NCBI GenBank assembly: GCA_032433765.1
Contig: JAVIAB010000124.1
Location: 94,826,345-94,890,344 of the forward strand
Reading direction: 5' to 3'
DNA length: 64,000 bases
From: Megaustenia siamemsis
Lineage: Eukaryota; Mollusca; Gastropoda; Stylommatophora; Ariophantidae
This document shows positions 1 to 10,163 of this stretch, piece by piece (positions within the stretch are counted from its first letter, which is position 1; every line of letters begins with the position of its first letter). Made by a program: the position numbers and the translations under genes. The notes under the pieces were generated by a model. It had not been told where the DNA came from. It made no database searches and saw only the letters and a program-made list of their open reading frames with translations.

Positions 1-276
1 TTTCGGATCCACATTGAAGTGTCATAAGCATACAATTGTGATCAATTCGATTTTTTTCCCCGATTTATGGTTTGTTTTGGCCAGTGATCTATGTTTAATT
101 TGCCAAATAGCTTCTCTATATAATCACTAGTCGTAGTTGCTCTATGCAGCCAGTAACTGTTACTAGTCTATACGGCCAGTAAGTGTAGTTCCTATATACG
201 GCCAGTATTGGTAAAGTAATTAAACAATTTAAAAATTAATATTAACTTTGTTTAGTATTGTTATATTTAATGTTAG
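1..276. other. Intergenic AT-rich stretch
   Basis: No gene is visible. Three short imperfect repeats containing a ccagta core lie at about 150-215. The stretch ends where a truncated LINE tail begins. Confidence 0.5.
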
Positions 277-455
277 AATGCATGGAAAAAGACCAAGAGG
301 AAGACCCAGAAGAAGATGGATAGATGCAGTGACAGAGACATGTAACAACAAAGGAAAATCACTAATTCAGACAATTCGAGCAGCACAAGAGCGACAAATG
401 ATATAAACCACGACACCTTTTAGGTATCAGTGAAAGAGAAAAGAAGAAGAAGAAG
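277..455 (+). mobile_element. 3' tail of the RTE-type LINE (5'-truncated copy)
   Basis: This matches the last ~175 bp of the full-length LINE at 43759-46954 almost base for base. It includes the RGRPRRRWIDA coding end, the final ATGATATAA stop context and the (GAA)n tail. Only the 3' end was inserted, as expected of target-primed reverse transcription. The few differences from the full copy suggest a fairly young insertion. Confidence 0.9.
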
Positions 456-469
456 ACGATCGTTAATAT

Positions 470-880
470 TAATCGAATCTTCCCGGTATCACAGCAAACG
501 AATTAAAATCCATAATTGCTCAACCACCCGTGCCACTGGAATCATCCGAATTAAAACTCATTTCATTGAAGGATCCAGACATAGACAGGCAGCTGCAGTC
601 CGCATCATAGCAGCTACAGCACACGCCAAAAGACATAAGACAAAGCGGCACCAAAAGTGAACGCAGCTGAAATGTCCTTCGTCAAACGATATCATCATTC
701 ATCTTAAGCAATCGGAATATCGAAACACAATCCGGATTAAAAACACAGCTCATGCTGTGCACATAACTCTGTGGATTCGGCAGCAAGCTAGACTTTGAAT
801 ATTAGATAACTGCAAAAACGGAACACTTTTCAGACTTCAACGGTTCTTGCCGCCTATACGTTATATTGACCGGAAATCAT
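470..880 (+). repeat. Dispersed repeat, inverted mate at 7262-7735
   Basis: About 400 bp that match, with roughly 20-25 percent divergence, the reverse complement of 7262-7735. Both copies can be read as the C-terminal end of an unknown protein finishing in a basic THAKRHK-type segment and a stop, followed by similar non-coding sequence. The parent element was not recognised. The copy directly follows the LINE tail, and the pair flanks receptor gene 1 in opposite orientation. Confidence 0.7.
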
Positions 881-1018
881 CTTTAATGTTGTCTTATTGG
901 CAAACGTGAAAGGTTATAGTTATTGCATTTTTTTTTTCATTTGTATTTCTTTTCGGTGTAGCCATCAATAATTGAACCAATTTAACCTTTAATTATGTTT
1001 TTCCATACTTCATCATAT

Positions 1019-1021
<3 letters not shown>

Positions 1022-1087
<66 letters not shown>
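1022..1087. repeat. (AT)n microsatellite
   Basis: About 60 bp of pure AT dinucleotide followed by a short (AC)n run, roughly 150 bp upstream of the first receptor start codon. Confidence 0.97.
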
Positions 1088-1088
<1 letters not shown>

Positions 1089-1235
1089 TATTTTGTTCAG
1101 TCTTGTGTGTTTTATGTCTGAAACAGTGTTTTATATGTACAGTAATTTTATTTTTTTAAATCTTGAAAACTACGATGCTCGACGAAACAACGCAGTGGAT
1201 GAAACTGGAGCCAGAGAAATCCCATAAACGATACC

Positions 1236-4200
1236 ATGGACGTTACAATGAGTGAAGTTAGAACAAGGGACACAATTATACACGACAAGTATATGCCGCT
1301 TCTACAATGGGTAACATGTACCTGTTTTTGTCTATCAATAGACGTGTTTGGGACAGTGACAAACATCATCAATAGTATCTGTTTTGTCAAACAAGGCTTC
1401 AAGGATCCGGTCAACATCAGTCTTTTAGGTATGGACGAACATAGTACTAGTCTATTATGTTTTAATAATAATATCAATAATAAGAAATATTTACCAACTA
1501 CCGTGACTGTCTTATTCTCTTTTGTCTGGGGCGGGGAGGGAGGAGTGGGGATATGACCAATCAGATGTTAGCTGTGAGACATGAAATGAGCGCCACGTAC
1601 CGAGTGTAGTCTGATATAGCATAGATAACATCTTTGTCTGTAAACCACCACAATCTATGTCACCTCAGGACAGGATTTAAACTTGATAAGCCCTTTCGAG
1701 ATTTAAAAAAAAAAACGGTCGGCACAATGCAAGGAGTTTATGATATTTTGTATCAAGACGTCTTCTACTTTACAGTTTCTTGTGTTGTATACTTCGGGAT
1801 AATAGTTGCTATTTGTTGTTACTATGTTTACGAAACTATGGCTTCTTAATAATGTTCGACGAGGTAGATCAATGGCCGGAAATCTGAAATGAGAAAATCA
1901 CTTTAGTTTAAATTCGAATTCTTTAAAAATAAATGTCTAGCCCCCATCGGAATATGTCATCCTTACCTTTAGAATTTTTTTTTCTTTATGCTTACTACTT
2001 GATGGGGCACTATCCGTTCCGTCTCAGACTAAGACATTCTATGTTAAAGTAGACAACAATTGCTAAAAATAAATGCATGTAAAAATCACTGTTATTGTAA
2101 ATATAAACCTAATATGAAAAAAAAACATTCAGAATGTGCAACACTAAGATGTAGCTTATTTAGCTTCTTCCAAAATTCGTCCATATGTCGCCTCTTCCTG
2201 GAAATTAAAACACAATTCTTCGTGATCGACCGTTCTCCTAAAAACAAAAACTAAATTAAATAGATGTTATCATGTTTTTCTGCAGAATTTCACTAGAAAA
2301 TGAGAACACACATTATAGGCTAGGCAAGCTCAGCTTTTTCTCCATGTTAGAACACAGAAAATAAAGAAAACCCAAACAACTCATTTCATCATCAGTCTGG
2401 GTCTTGTTTGCTTCCATACGTCACTTTTATATCTCTTACTGATGACTGAATTGCGTGTTAAAATTCAACATGTTCCCATTTTTATCACCGGTATTTCTGG
2501 TGTTCCTTGTCATGCGGACAGATATCCCCCGTCTTAAGGTATTACCATTTTTCCATTTAAGGATATTGGTACATTTTTTCGATCAACTTTCTTCAGGCAG
2601 TATGCATTTTTTTTTTGCCAACCGTTTTCTATTTTCATCTGTCAAGACTTCTTAACGTGAACAAGGTACACACGAGGACAGCATGGTTTTTGCCGTTATC
2701 CGAGTAGTCTGTACCTTGGATATCACTACCCTATACCGGGAAGGATAAAGCCACGAAGAAACGTAGGATTCCATAAAAACAAATACCCATTACAGGCTGG
2801 ATTCGAACTAGGAATCTTGCCCAGAGATCGACGAATGAATTCTATACCACCAAACCATTTACTCACTCAATCCACAACAGAACATGAGAAACGAAAACTA
2901 TTCAGCGATGAAAACACATATACAGCATGTCCATTTCAATTATCTATTATTTAATGATAACGAGCAATAACAAACATTATGAAATAGAAACAAATTATAG
3001 GTTATCATAAACGCCTAATTTGTTAACAAAATAAAGGGAAGCAAATTTGGGAAGTTACAACTACGAAAATGAGTTACTACATGAAATATTTAGAATTGTA
3101 TGATACATGATGTTATTTTGTGGATTTTCAGGTTTGGCGGTATCCGACATTGGTTGTCTCCTGCCCCTGATCTGGTCCAACATCTGTCTGACTCCAGCTT
3201 TCAGTGATGTAGACGTTCCGTTTGAACTTCTAGAATTCCAATACCTGACAGGATCCTGGCCACATGTGACATTTTCCCGTGTCAGTGCTTGGATGACAGC
3301 TTTGATCACTTTGGAGCGGTGTCTGTGTGTAACTGCCCCATTAAAGGTAACGATTTCAAAGCAGTATCTTCAAACATTGTGTGCTGTCACCAGATTTGTT
3401 TAATATTCATAGTGAGATTATTTGAAGATCCATAAGGGGCATGCCTGGAATAACAATTGGAGGTCATAATATAAATAATCTACATATGCTGATGATACAG
3501 TCTTAATCGTTAAGAGTGAAATGAGTTACAAGAAATGTTGGACATTATAGTGAAAGAAAGCAAAAATAAAAGACGCAGCCTTAATGCCAAAAAGACAGAA
3601 GTAATTATAACAACAAAGATAAAGACATCACCTCAGTGCAGAATAAAGACAAGTGGAACACTATTAAAACAGGTAAATTAATTTAAATATTTGGGAACTT
3701 TGTTAACCTCAGACGGAAGATGTACAAATGAGGTGATATGCAGAATGGCTCTGGCAAAAGCAGCTTTCCAAAAATGAGGAAGATACTATGTAATCCATTT
3801 TTGACAATAGAAACAAGAAAAAGAGTTCTTAAATGTTATGTAGAGCCAGTCTTAACATATGGATGTGAATCATGGACAATAGGACAACAGACAAGAAAAT
3901 CACTGGAGTCTGTAGAAATGTGGTTTTACAGGAGAATGTTGAGAATACCATGGACAGTTAAGAATAGTTATGAAAATGTTTTGAAAAAGGTCAAAGCGAA
4001 AAGAGAGCTAATTTCCATTATTAGGAAGAAACAATCATCATTTTTTGGGCCATGTAATGAGAAGAGAACAACTGGAATAGATTGTAACAACTGGAAAAAT
4101 TAAGGGACGAAGAGATAGAGGGTAGCAAAGAGAGAAAATACCAGACAGCTTAAGAGAATGGCTTGGCAGACGGTCAACAACATAAATGATAAAGAACTGT

Positions 4201-5814
4201 CGAGATCGAAAGTTGTGGAGAGACATGATCACCTACGCCAGTAGGCCCGGTACTTGATGATGATCTTCAAACAGCGTGCCTTTTGGATTAAATGGTTTGT
4301 ATTTCCACAACTTTAGTCGTTTGTCAATTCTATAATTGACTTTCTACCAAACCAATCTCTCACTCTTCCTAGTATATATCCGTTCTGTTTTCCTCCTGTT
4401 TTTCTTTTCTACGCACACAGTTTCTATTACTTTTCTGTCACAATATATTGCAGTTATTATATTTTTATTACATGGCTACAAGTAATAATTGTTTGTTTCT
4501 GGTGACAATGACACGTTTTCTTTACTTACCTGTTACATATATTTTTGACTACTCCCGCAGTCAGTGGGTGTCATGTGTAGCACAGTTGTGTTCCTTTAGA
4601 GTGATCCAACAAGTGCAAAAGGGAGATTCAGTTATTATGTTATCATGTCTACACTTTTTTGTTTCAGAGTGTGTTAATAAAGTGTGTCATTTCTGCAATC
4701 GATCTACAGTGGGTTACCGTGACACAACGATATACCTCTAGATATAGATAAATAATAATAACATTTTTTTTAAAAGAAATATAGTTAATATAGTGAAGAA
4801 CATTTGTATCGATTGATAAGTAGACTTACTAGAATATGTTAAACTAAATTCGTGCATATCGATATTGTCTTAAATATTCTAATCAAACACTTAAGTAATT
4901 CTGAATCATTAGACCGATTAAATCGCTCCATCTTGAATCCATATATATATATATATTGTACTCTCTACTTCTATATCCCATACATCTAATTCATTCTTCT
5001 TTTCTTAAATACAATTCATCCTATGCTTCATACTTGATTTGGTTAATAATTAAGGTGTAAGATTCAAGATATGGATAATTAGTTAGATGTTTGAATTAAA
5101 GATGGAAAATATATACGATTAGTGTCAAGCACCAACAGTAGTACACGTCATTTATGTATAATCCTACATTATTTGTAATTATAGGTCAAAGAGTTAGTCA
5201 CTCCCAAAAGAGTGACAGTCATCATCATATGTGTCTTTGTCATTCTCATCACAAATGTTGCTCCCATCTACGTGGTCAACAGGTTCAGCTGGAAGTTTTA
5301 TCCAGAAAGAAATAAATCACTGATCGGCCTCGTGTTCAGGGATGATCGAGAAAACGTTGAAACAATCACTTATATAATCAACAACGTCTTTATTTCCTTC
5401 AGCGCCTTCACAGTGATTGTTGTGTGTACCATCACGCTGGTAATTCATCTGAGTAACAACACAAAATGGAGGAATACGTCTACAGCAAGCGCACAAGTTG
5501 ACAACGTCTCCAGTCGTAATCAGAAAGCGTCTAAAATGGTTGTGATGATCTCCACACTCTTCATTGTCTGTTTTGTCCCTGTTGTTATTGTTATAACAGC
5601 GATGTCAGTTGAGCCTCAAATGTCAGTTAATGGATTATACAGAAACTTAGTATTTCTCCTTGGTGGAATCTCTGTTATTCTCGAATCTATTAACTCATCT
5701 ATGAACATTTTCATCTACTATCGCATGAGCAGCAGGTATAGATCTACATTTCGTTTGCTATTCAAGATAGAGAAAAAAAAACTGAATTTTCAATTAAAAC
5801 GGCTAGGAATGTAA
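1236..5814 (+). CDS. Rhodopsin-like GPCR, gastropod chemosensory-receptor type (copy 1)
   Basis: Exons are 1236-1428, 3132-3346 and 5185-5814, giving 345 residues. Introns begin GTATGG and GTAACG and end in CAG and TAG. TM1 is about residues 22-52 with the GTVTNIIN signature. TM2 starts with LAVSD at 66-70. TM3 ends in ERC (126-128) where most class A receptors have DRY. TM4 is about 145-168, TM5 197-225, TM6 252-276 and TM7 289-315. TM7 carries NSSMNIFIYY in the NPxxY position and is followed by a basic tail. No cysteine is seen at the top of TM3 or in extracellular loop 2, so the usual disulfide appears absent. The start is uncertain: relative to copy 2 the upstream ATG is lost and one base is inserted, leaving ATG 1236 as the first in-frame start. 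Expected role is a plasma-membrane receptor, probably chemosensory; the ligand is unknown. A neuropeptide receptor is the alternative. AATAAA occurs about 115 bp past the stop. Confidence 0.92.
2690..2885 (-). mobile_element. tRNA-derived SINE in intron 1 of receptor 1
   Basis: Read on the minus strand there is an A-box-like segment (tggtttggtggtatagaa) and a B box (gttcgaatcc) at pol III spacing. An 'aatgggta' motif follows, also present in the common SINE of this window, but the head differs, so this is a second SINE type. Boundaries are approximate. Confidence 0.65.
3377..4262 (+). mobile_element. 5'-truncated LINE (family C) with 11-bp TSD in intron 2 of receptor 1
   Basis: This is the C-terminal part of a reverse transcriptase. 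It runs from the YADD catalytic box near 3490, through the EFKYLGT-like thumb, to the GCESWT and RRMLR segments before the 3' end. Several frameshifts and stops are present. The insertion is bracketed by identical 11-bp copies of ATCTTCAAACA at 3366-3376 and 4263-4273. It starts only about 30 bp downstream of the exon 2 splice donor. The 3' end terminates in (ATG)n-type simple sequence like the copies at 19801, 32848 and 47503. Confidence 0.93.
4263..5184. other. Remainder of receptor 1 intron 2
   Basis: AT-rich intron sequence with a small (AT)n run at about 4940-4957. No coding signal or recognisable repeat beyond that. It ends in the acceptor AATTATAG. Confidence 0.7.
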
Positions 5815-6465
5815 TTATTTAACACACGGGTTACTTCAGACTGTTTTATATAATAGTTCCAAATATATGGATGTTAGTGTAGTATTGATATTCTTGGAAA
5901 AATCAAAATAGATGCACCTCTCTGACTTTTAATAAACAAACGTTATTAGTTCCTTGTAAAATGATATTTTCAAGAAACAGTGGTACAATCAATACGACCT
6001 ATACGAATATGCATGATTACTCAGAAAACAAAAATAAATTATAAACATGTATTTTATTTCAGCATTTATTTATTTGGCTGCAAGTTTACTTTGGTTTAAG
6101 TAAATGACTTTAGCCACTACGATACTACTTGGGCTAATTAAGCGGATGACGTCATCGGACGCACCAAAATGGCAGCTTATTTATAATCGAGCCATGGACT
6201 AAGCAATTTTTACTTTGAACACCACGATATCTGTTATTGCAGCGAGTTGGCAGATTTTTGAAAATGTGTTCAAGGGTTTGAACATAAATGTTTGTTCACA
6301 GTTCGTTAACCTTCGATGTAGATAAAGTCTTTAATTTGATGGCTTCGTGTGTGACCCTGGTAGCTAAGGACCTAACTTGTGCAAATAAGTGGCATTGGTA
6401 AAGGATCATTTTGAATCTATGAAGTGGGCTCATTTTGTGTTTAACTCAAAAGCATATGTGCTTTT
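5815..6465. other. Receptor 1 3' flank and intergenic region
   Basis: AATAAA occurs near 5930, a plausible polyadenylation signal for receptor 1. From about 6140 the composition becomes less AT-rich (see the regulatory entry). No protein-coding signal was recognised. Confidence 0.5.
6146..6186 (+). promoter_or_regulatory. Possible promoter: CRE palindrome and TATA-like box
   Basis: A perfect 10-bp palindrome ATGACGTCAT (CREB/ATF-type site) at 6146-6155 is followed by CCAAAATGGC and then TTTATAA at about 6180-6186. It lies 280 bp upstream of the cysteine-rich pseudogene on the same strand. Promoter function is inference only. Confidence 0.3.
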
Positions 6466-7259
6466 TAACCAAATACCTTTTATTTTTGGGGACTCAAGGA
6501 AGATATCCCCGATGGAAGAATAAATTGTACTATTAGTCCCATAAATGATTCGCTTCCAGAGGTTTATGATGTAAACAAAGCAGTTTTGTCATTGCAAGTG
6601 AATAATGTCCACACCTATAAATGGTCAGGATTGTGTAGCAGCAGCAGCTTTATAGCAAACACAGAAAACATAATAGGATTGTGCTGTTCTAAACAGCTAT
6701 GCCATGCTACCCTAGAATTGCCTTTAATGGGATTACTGTGACCACAAACCACTCTCCATGTGTGTGTCACATATTTACACCCCAGAAAGAAATACTGAAT
6801 ATAACAACATCATATGCCGTCTGTGATATTAATGACCACAAACCAGGAGCCGCCTGTATGATTGATACAACTGTTGCACCAAACACTTCATCAGCAAAGC
6901 CAGATCTATGGAATTTATATCTGACATTGTTCTTGAATGATGTCCAAGTTAATGAGACATCAGAATCGTGTGGCAGCAGCTACAAGAAGGGAGCAGAGAA
7001 CATCAAGTTCTGCTGATATAAAGGAGACTTGCCTTGCTATCCCAGAAATGCCTTAAATTGGATCACTGTAGTTGAAAACTTCTCCTCTTGTGTAAACTAC
7101 ACATTCACATTCAAGAGTGAATCAGTGAAGGTCACAAAATCATATTCTCTCTGTGGTTTTACTAACTACAGGTCAAGTGGCTTCTGTTGGATTGGAATGA
7201 TAACTTACCACCACTGTGTGTCTATATGTTTGAAATTGGAGTCATCAACGATGACATAA
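6466..7259 (+). pseudogene. Decayed cysteine-rich, N-glycosylated extracellular protein with two tandem modules
   Basis: Two ~110-residue modules repeat with a 330-bp period. Each opens with CYPR, followed by N-x-I-T-V, a spaced Cys pattern, and a C-x-(I/F)-x-(D/N) segment. Module 1 starts at about 6703 and module 2 at about 7033. Sequons such as NIT, NTS, NET, NFS and NYT suggest an extracellular protein. An upstream stretch in a different frame (6466-6735) ends in a similar GLCC segment, so a frameshift near 6710 separates it from module 1. A stop at about 7014-7016 separates the two modules. No transmembrane segment or signal peptide was seen. I do not recognise the family. The breaks indicate a pseudogene, but short introns cannot be excluded. 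Confidence 0.55.
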
Positions 7260-7261
7260 CA

Positions 7262-7735
7262 TCATCAAGTGCTACGACGATCATCATTTTCGGGAGGACG
7301 CGAACTTCCATGGTATATGGTGGATAAGCGGCAGGAACCATTGAAGGCTATGTATGAAAAGTGTTCCTTCTTGCAGTTTCCTCATATTCCAAGTCCGGCT
7401 TGTTGCAGGAGCTACTGAGTTAAGTGCTCTGTGCACAGCGTGAGCTGTGTGTCTCATCCGTTTTGATCCTGCTTCGATATCCCGCTTGTTTACGATGAAT
7501 GATGATATCGTATGACAGGGAACAGTTGGCTGTGTTCACTTTATGTGCGGTTTCGCCTTATGTCTTTTGGCGTGTGTTGAGACTGCTACGATGGGGACTA
7601 CAGTTACCTTTCTTTGTTTGGGAAATGTGCTAGTAATTCGGATGATTCCACTGTCACGGGAAGGTTGAGCAATTATGGATTTTAATTCCTTTGCAGTGAT
7701 ACCGAGGCCTTTCATAACCAATAACCAATAAGCTT
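7262..7735 (-). repeat. Dispersed repeat, inverted mate of 470-880
   Basis: On the minus strand this reads as the end of an unknown protein (GITAKELKSIIAQP near its start, then a basic THAKRHKAK-type end and a stop), followed by non-coding sequence shared with 470-880. It is longer and less decayed than that mate. A short (GT)n run follows at 7774-7792. Confidence 0.7.
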
Positions 7736-8172
7736 GTAAGATAACAACTCGCTGATTCGATTGTCTAATTTGTGTGTGTGTGTGTGTGTGTTGAAAGATG
7801 GATAGGTTCATTATAATCTATTTCTTTCAGTTCTTCTTTATGTTAAATATATAATGATAGATACAATAAACATGGCATTCTATCCTGCGGTTTCCAGTCG
7901 CTTGTCTCAGCGCCTGCTTTGAGCAGATAACTGCAGGGGAAGCAAATGTTAATGGTATGTCTTAATGCAGAGAAATCTAGAGTTGTTTCCTTTCTTTCAA
8001 ATAATCTTTTTTTTTTGTGCTGGTTTTCTAAATACCCTTTGTGTGCTGGTTTTCAAATACAGTTTTTTTTAGCTAAATTTCTAAATTCCATGTTTTGCTA
8101 GTTTTCTCATTACAATTGTTTTGCTGCCACGCTGCAGCTACTTTTCATGATTTATATCCATTTGTGCATAAA
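7736..8172. other. Intergenic, no gene seen
   Basis: Contains a (TG)n run at 7774-7792 and T-rich sequence with a short repeated 'gctggttttc' phrase near 8020-8110. Nothing else was recognised. Confidence 0.6.
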
Positions 8173-8476
8173 CGTAGCCGCGATAGCTCAGTGGTTAGTG
8201 AACTGGACTACAAAGGAGAAGAGGTAGTTCGATCCCAACCGACGGCTTCCGGGTTCACCGAGAATTAATCACCTTTAATGGGTACCGGATTTTTTTTCAG
8301 GGAAAATAAAGCGGTGCGGGCGTAATATTACGTTAAGCACGGGCCTCATATTACGTTAAGCACGGGCCTCATTACCCCAAAAATCATGTGCCGAAGGTCT
8401 GTAAAATGTATGGTCGCTAACACCATATTACCTATACACCACTTGGCGTGACGGGGGTACTTTACATTTTGTGTGT
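8173..8476 (+). mobile_element. tRNA-derived SINE (common family of this window)
   Basis: The head GCCGCGATAGCTCAGTGG carries the A box. A B box (gttcgatccc) lies about 45 bp later. Then comes a conserved body with 'aatgggtaccgga', 'attaccccaaaaatcatg' and 'cacttggcgtgacggggg', ending near 'tactttac'. The same body occurs at 30221, 36334, 38499, 53442 and 63605. This copy has an internal ~25-bp duplication around 'acgttaagcacgggcctcat'. Confidence 0.92.
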
Positions 8477-8811
8477 GCATACATGTAATGATTATATGAA
8501 ACAGAAAATAACATACATGGTTTAACATACCTTCTAGTGAATACCCAAGACCTGAAAATTCATTTACTTATTGTCACCTAAACATTGTAACAATATATTG
8601 TCTGTAAATAATTTGTAAGTCCTGACAAAAGTAAGAACAAACAAGTGCACGCCACTTGTTAAATGTAGTGTCTATGGTAAGTTATATTAATCTAGTCTTA
8701 TATACCAGTGTGTGGATACAACAAATTGCGTTATTTAAATAGTAAGTGACATGTCTAAAATATTTCGGAATAAACAACTTTCATATATGGGTAATCTTTC
8801 TTTAAATCTTC
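8477..8811. other. Intergenic, no gene seen
   Basis: AT-rich sequence between a SINE and a LINE; no coding or repeat structure recognised. Confidence 0.6.
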
Positions 8812-9018
8812 AGGGTTTGTGGGTAAGGAGACCATTGTTACGTTTTGGGGAGAGAGTGAAAAGTGCAGTACTGCATTTGTCTGTATTGATGCTGATACAC
8901 CATCTATTTGTCGATGAATTCAGTGCATTAATAGCTCTTTGTAGCAATTTGGAGGTCACTGTTGTACACATTACCAAGTCATCTACATACATTGCCACAC
9001 AGCAGGAGCCATCTACAT
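8812..9018 (-). mobile_element. Inverted 5' part of an RNase H-bearing LINE (RT palm)
   Basis: On the minus strand this encodes a reverse transcriptase palm segment with the catalytic box AMYVDDLV, followed by the downstream strand ending in SPKR. The rest of the same element follows on the + strand at 9010-10163. In normal order this segment would sit immediately upstream of the TYLGVTFD segment encoded there. The arrangement is the 5' inversion expected from twin priming. Confidence 0.8.
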
Positions 9019-10163
9019 AAACAATGAGCCTGTGAAAGAAGACATACAAGCTACGTATCTAGGAGTTACATTTGACAACATGCTATCTTGAAAACAGCAG
9101 ATAAATAAGGCAACCCAAAAAACAAGGAGGAAATTGGCTATTCTAAGAAAGTTGTGTGGAACCACGTGGGGTGCGAGTGGGAAAATACTCAGTAAATTTT
9201 ACCAACAGAGTATACGCCCACATTTAGTATATGGATCATCTGCATGGTGCTCAGCATCAAACACCACACTGCAAGAACTGGACAAAGTACAAAACCAGGC
9301 ACTTAGTGCCATTACAGGAGCAATGAAATCAACACCAATATTGGAGATGGAGAAATTGTGGAGGATTGTCAATTGCTAAAATTATCAGCAATGAGAGAAC
9401 GGAGGGACACAAGGGTGCTGATACAGGCAGACAAATGTTCATGCATGCCGAGACATCCAATGAAGGACCAATTCCAAAAAATCTTGCATTTGGACGGCTT
9501 AAGAGAAGCAGTTTTATCCACCAAGCCAAGCGTATTAGTATACAAACACCAGACATGCCAAGAGTTGCTAACAACATACTGCCCATACCAGAACAGACTC
9601 CCTAGACAGAGGAATCAGGATTATCAATACAAATACGGACAGAAGTGAAAGGAATAGTTGACAAAGAGGAAAAGACAAGTCTGCAGCGAAAAACAATAAC
9701 TCTCAGTTTCCTGGATGAAGAATACCCACAAGACCTATGGATTCGTGTGTACACAGATGGATCAGCACATAATGCAGTAAAGAATGGAAGAGCAGGTGCA
9801 TATATAGAGTACCCAAATAACAAAAGGGATATGAATAAAATAGCAACAGGGAAATATTGTCACAATTATGATGCAGAAATACAAGCTATAAAGTTGGCAA
9901 TAGAAAAACTGCTGAACAGTAATCTTAGCCCACAGCCTGTAGTGTTTTTGACAGATGCAAGATCAGTACTCAAGGCACTATAATCCAGAAAATTACCACA
10001 TCTGCAGACATTATTGACTGAATTCTGCAAGCACCACAGGGTTGCCCTGCAGTGGATCCCATCTCACTGTGGAATATCAGGAAATGAGAAATCAGATCAG
10101 TTGGCAAAAGAAGGTTCAACAGGCACACAACTAGATACACCGATTACATACCATCATACGAAA
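9010..10163 (+). mobile_element. LINE fragment with RT thumb and RNase H domain (I/Jockey-like)
   Basis: The + strand encodes the RT C-terminus (TYLGVTFD, then RPHLVYGSSAWC-like sequence at about 9205-9260). A ribonuclease H domain follows: an IRVYTDGSA start near 9740 (first catalytic Asp), an NYDAEIQAI segment near 9866 (catalytic Glu), FLTDARSVL near 9950 (third Asp), and QWIPSHCGISGNEKSDQLA near 10050-10105 (final Asp). Stops occur near 9091, 9376 and 9981, and the frame shifts, so it is dead. The 3' end is cut at about 10163 where a minus-strand LINE begins. Confidence 0.88.

Noticed and set aside
1634..1849. Small membrane-protein-like frame in receptor 1 intron 1
   Set aside because: 71 codons with one hydrophobic stretch, no homology recognised, and located in an intron; could be chance in AT-rich DNA.
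8173..8240. Genuine tRNA gene at the SINE heads
   Set aside because: The A and B boxes are present, but acceptor and T stems do not pair and the same conserved non-tRNA body follows in every copy, so these are SINEs.
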